From positions 1-64,000 of the forward strand of contig NZ_NVQF01000022.1 of assembly GCF_002592005.1 (NCBI RefSeq): a stretch of 64,000 nucleotides of DNA. The letters are read 5' to 3'. Below the pieces are notes generated by a model. That model made no database searches. It was not told the DNA's origin and saw nothing but the letters and a program-made list of their open reading frames with translations. Within the stretch, counting starts at the first letter, position 1. Each line of letters starts with the position of its first letter. The translations under genes were made by a program, and so were the position numbers. Positions 63,024 to 64,000 of the stretch are shown piece by piece. The DNA comes from Mycolicibacterium palauense (GTDB lineage Bacteria; Actinomycetota; Actinomycetes; Mycobacteriales; Mycobacteriaceae).

Positions 63024-64000
63024 CTGGGGGGCCTCTGGCTCGGGGGCCTGTGACTGGGAGGCCTGCGACTGGGGGCCCAGCGCCGGTGGGTCGCCGCCGC
63101 CCGGGTCGGGCCGCGCCGTCGTCGTCTCGGTGCGCGGGGTCTGCGCGTCGGCGGCGGTGACCGCCGGTGCGCCCAGCACGTCCAGCGCCGCGGCCGCGAG
63201 CTCCTGCCCGATGTCCATGACCTCGGTGGCACGGTGGAAGTCCAGGCTGCGGCACACGCTGCGGGGCACCTCGATCAGCAGGTCGGGCGGGTAGGCGGCC
63301 AGGGTGTGCCGCGCCAGCGCGGCCTGGGCGATGTCGATGGTGCGGTTCATCACCTCGAACCCGCCCAGCTTGGGCACCACAGGAACGTCGTCGGCCGAGA
63401 TCTCGTCATCGCCGCCGCTGAGGCGGTTGAGCACCGAGCGCGCCGACGGATTGTCCAGCAGCGACCGAGCGGCCTTCGTGTCCAGCAGCGAGGACGTGCT
63501 GCGCCACATCCGGTTCAGCCATTCGGTGGTGGCCCGCGGTTCGGGCTGGGCGCGGCGGGCCTCGGGATCGTCGCCGGACAGGCTGATCGCGATGGTGGCG
63601 TCGGCGTTGACCGCCGCGATCGGCGCCATCGGGACCGGGTCGAGGATCCCGCCGTCGGCCAGCAGCCGGCCGTCGAGCACGTGCGGCGAGATCACCCCCG
63701 GGATGGCGATGGACGCGCGGATCGCGTCGTCGAGCGCCCCGCGCTGCAGCCACACCGACCGCCCGGTGATCAGATCGGTGGCCACCGAGGTGAACGGGAT
63801 GGGGAGTTCCTCGATGGTGACCTCGCCGAGGATCTCCCGCACCGCGTCGAGGATCTTCTCGGCGCGCAGCACCCCCGCGGCCGAGATCGACGGGTCGAGC
63901 AGCCGCAGCACCGCACGCTGCGTCAGCGAACTGGCCCACTGCGCGTACTCGTCGAGCTTGCCCGCCGCCTGCAGACCCCCGACCAGCGCACCCATCGACG
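63012..64000 (-). CDS. Patatin-like phospholipase, copy 2 (5' end outside the window)
   Basis: The coding frame runs beyond the window; 63012-64000 gives the C-terminal ~329 residues. The first codons read SMGALVGGL, so the Ser of the GxSxG nucleophile is just inside, encoded at 63996-63998. The dyad Asp is in LLADGGILDP. After about residue 280 the tail is a Gln/Ser/Pro-rich low-complexity run (SQASQSQAPEPEAPQSQP). It is an RssA-type member and converges on copy 1. Confidence 0.85.
   Translation of the reverse strand, partial: SMGALVGGLQAAGKLDEYAQWASSLTQRAVLRLLDPSISAAGVLRAEKILDAVREILGEVTIEELPIPFTSVATDLITGRSVWLQRGALDDAIRASIAIPGVISPHVLDGRLLADGGILDPVPMAPIAAVNADATIAISLSGDDPEARRAQPEPRATTEWLNRMWRSTSSLLDTKAARSLLDNPSARSVLNRLSGGDDEISADDVPVVPKLGGFEVMNRTIDIAQAALARHTLAAYPPDLLIEVPRSVCRSLDFHRATEVMDIGQELAAAALDVLGAPAVTAADAQTPRTETTTARPDPGGGDPPALGPQSQASQSQAPEPEAPQSQP

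Overview
The window is high-GC actinobacterial DNA and almost certainly comes from a mycobacterium, most likely a fast-growing environmental species (Mycolicibacterium type). The signs are an HspX/alpha-crystallin gene behind a DosR-type palindrome, a perfect KstR-type operator beside lipid-catabolism genes, a PGRS-like glycine-rich protein, several FadD-type ligases, a deazaflavin (F420)-type oxidoreductase, small secreted mycobacterial families, and a complete ectABCD operon. Species was not determined; no search could be run.

Left edge (1-4240). The first kilobase looks like the end of an integrated element. A 44-bp copy of a tRNA 3' half (anticodon loop to discriminator, no 5' half) lies at 940-983. 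To its left is an AT-richer orphan gene with a HEPN-like R-x4-H motif. To its right is a secreted protein ending in eight 13-residue acidic repeats and a lysine-rich tail.

4241-15306. A LysR regulator is followed by a tight MFS exporter, amidohydrolase and CobW-type GTPase operon. Then come a minus-strand acyl-CoA ligase, a haloacid dehalogenase and a ketopantoate-reductase-like gene, and a two-gene plus-strand membrane operon of unknown role.

15397-25152. A minus-strand operon runs exported catalase-like heme protein, cytochrome b561, lipoprotein, ECF sigma factor, zinc-type anti-sigma factor, with a plausible ECF promoter in front. An unusual exported formamidase-family lipoprotein follows. 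Upstream are a large secreted propeller-like protein, a small secreted protein, a deazaflavin-dependent oxidoreductase and small hypotheticals.

25296-35330. A three-gene minus operon combines an MFS carrier with a LuxC-like acyl reductase and a LuxE-like AMP-forming partner, which predicts reduction of a carboxylic acid to an aldehyde; 11-bp tandem repeats lie at its head. Next is a P450 preceded by a KasA/FabF-like ketosynthase whose catalytic Cys is Asp and whose second His is Gln. Then come hspX with a DosR box, an alpha/beta hydrolase and an MTA/SAH nucleosidase.

35331-46943. After a repeat-rich spacer comes a glycine-betaine-type demethylation operon (dimethylglycine/sarcosine dehydrogenase, monomeric sarcosine-type oxidase, Rieske oxygenase, IclR regulator) with two IclR-type operators in front. 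A ClC transporter, an O-methyltransferase, a PGRS-like protein, a DUF427 protein and a paralogue of the small secreted protein follow.

47064-64000. A histidine-rich small protein is divergent from ectABCD (ectoine and hydroxyectoine synthesis). Then come a DUF3060-like membrane protein, an AspT-type transporter with a probable non-standard start, a lipoprotein, a YVTN-type propeller, a FadD ligase, and a thiolase divergent from a plus-strand operon (dehydrogenase, SRPBCC, glutamine amidotransferase, dienelactone hydrolase, patatin) across the KstR-type site. The window ends inside a second, convergent patatin gene.
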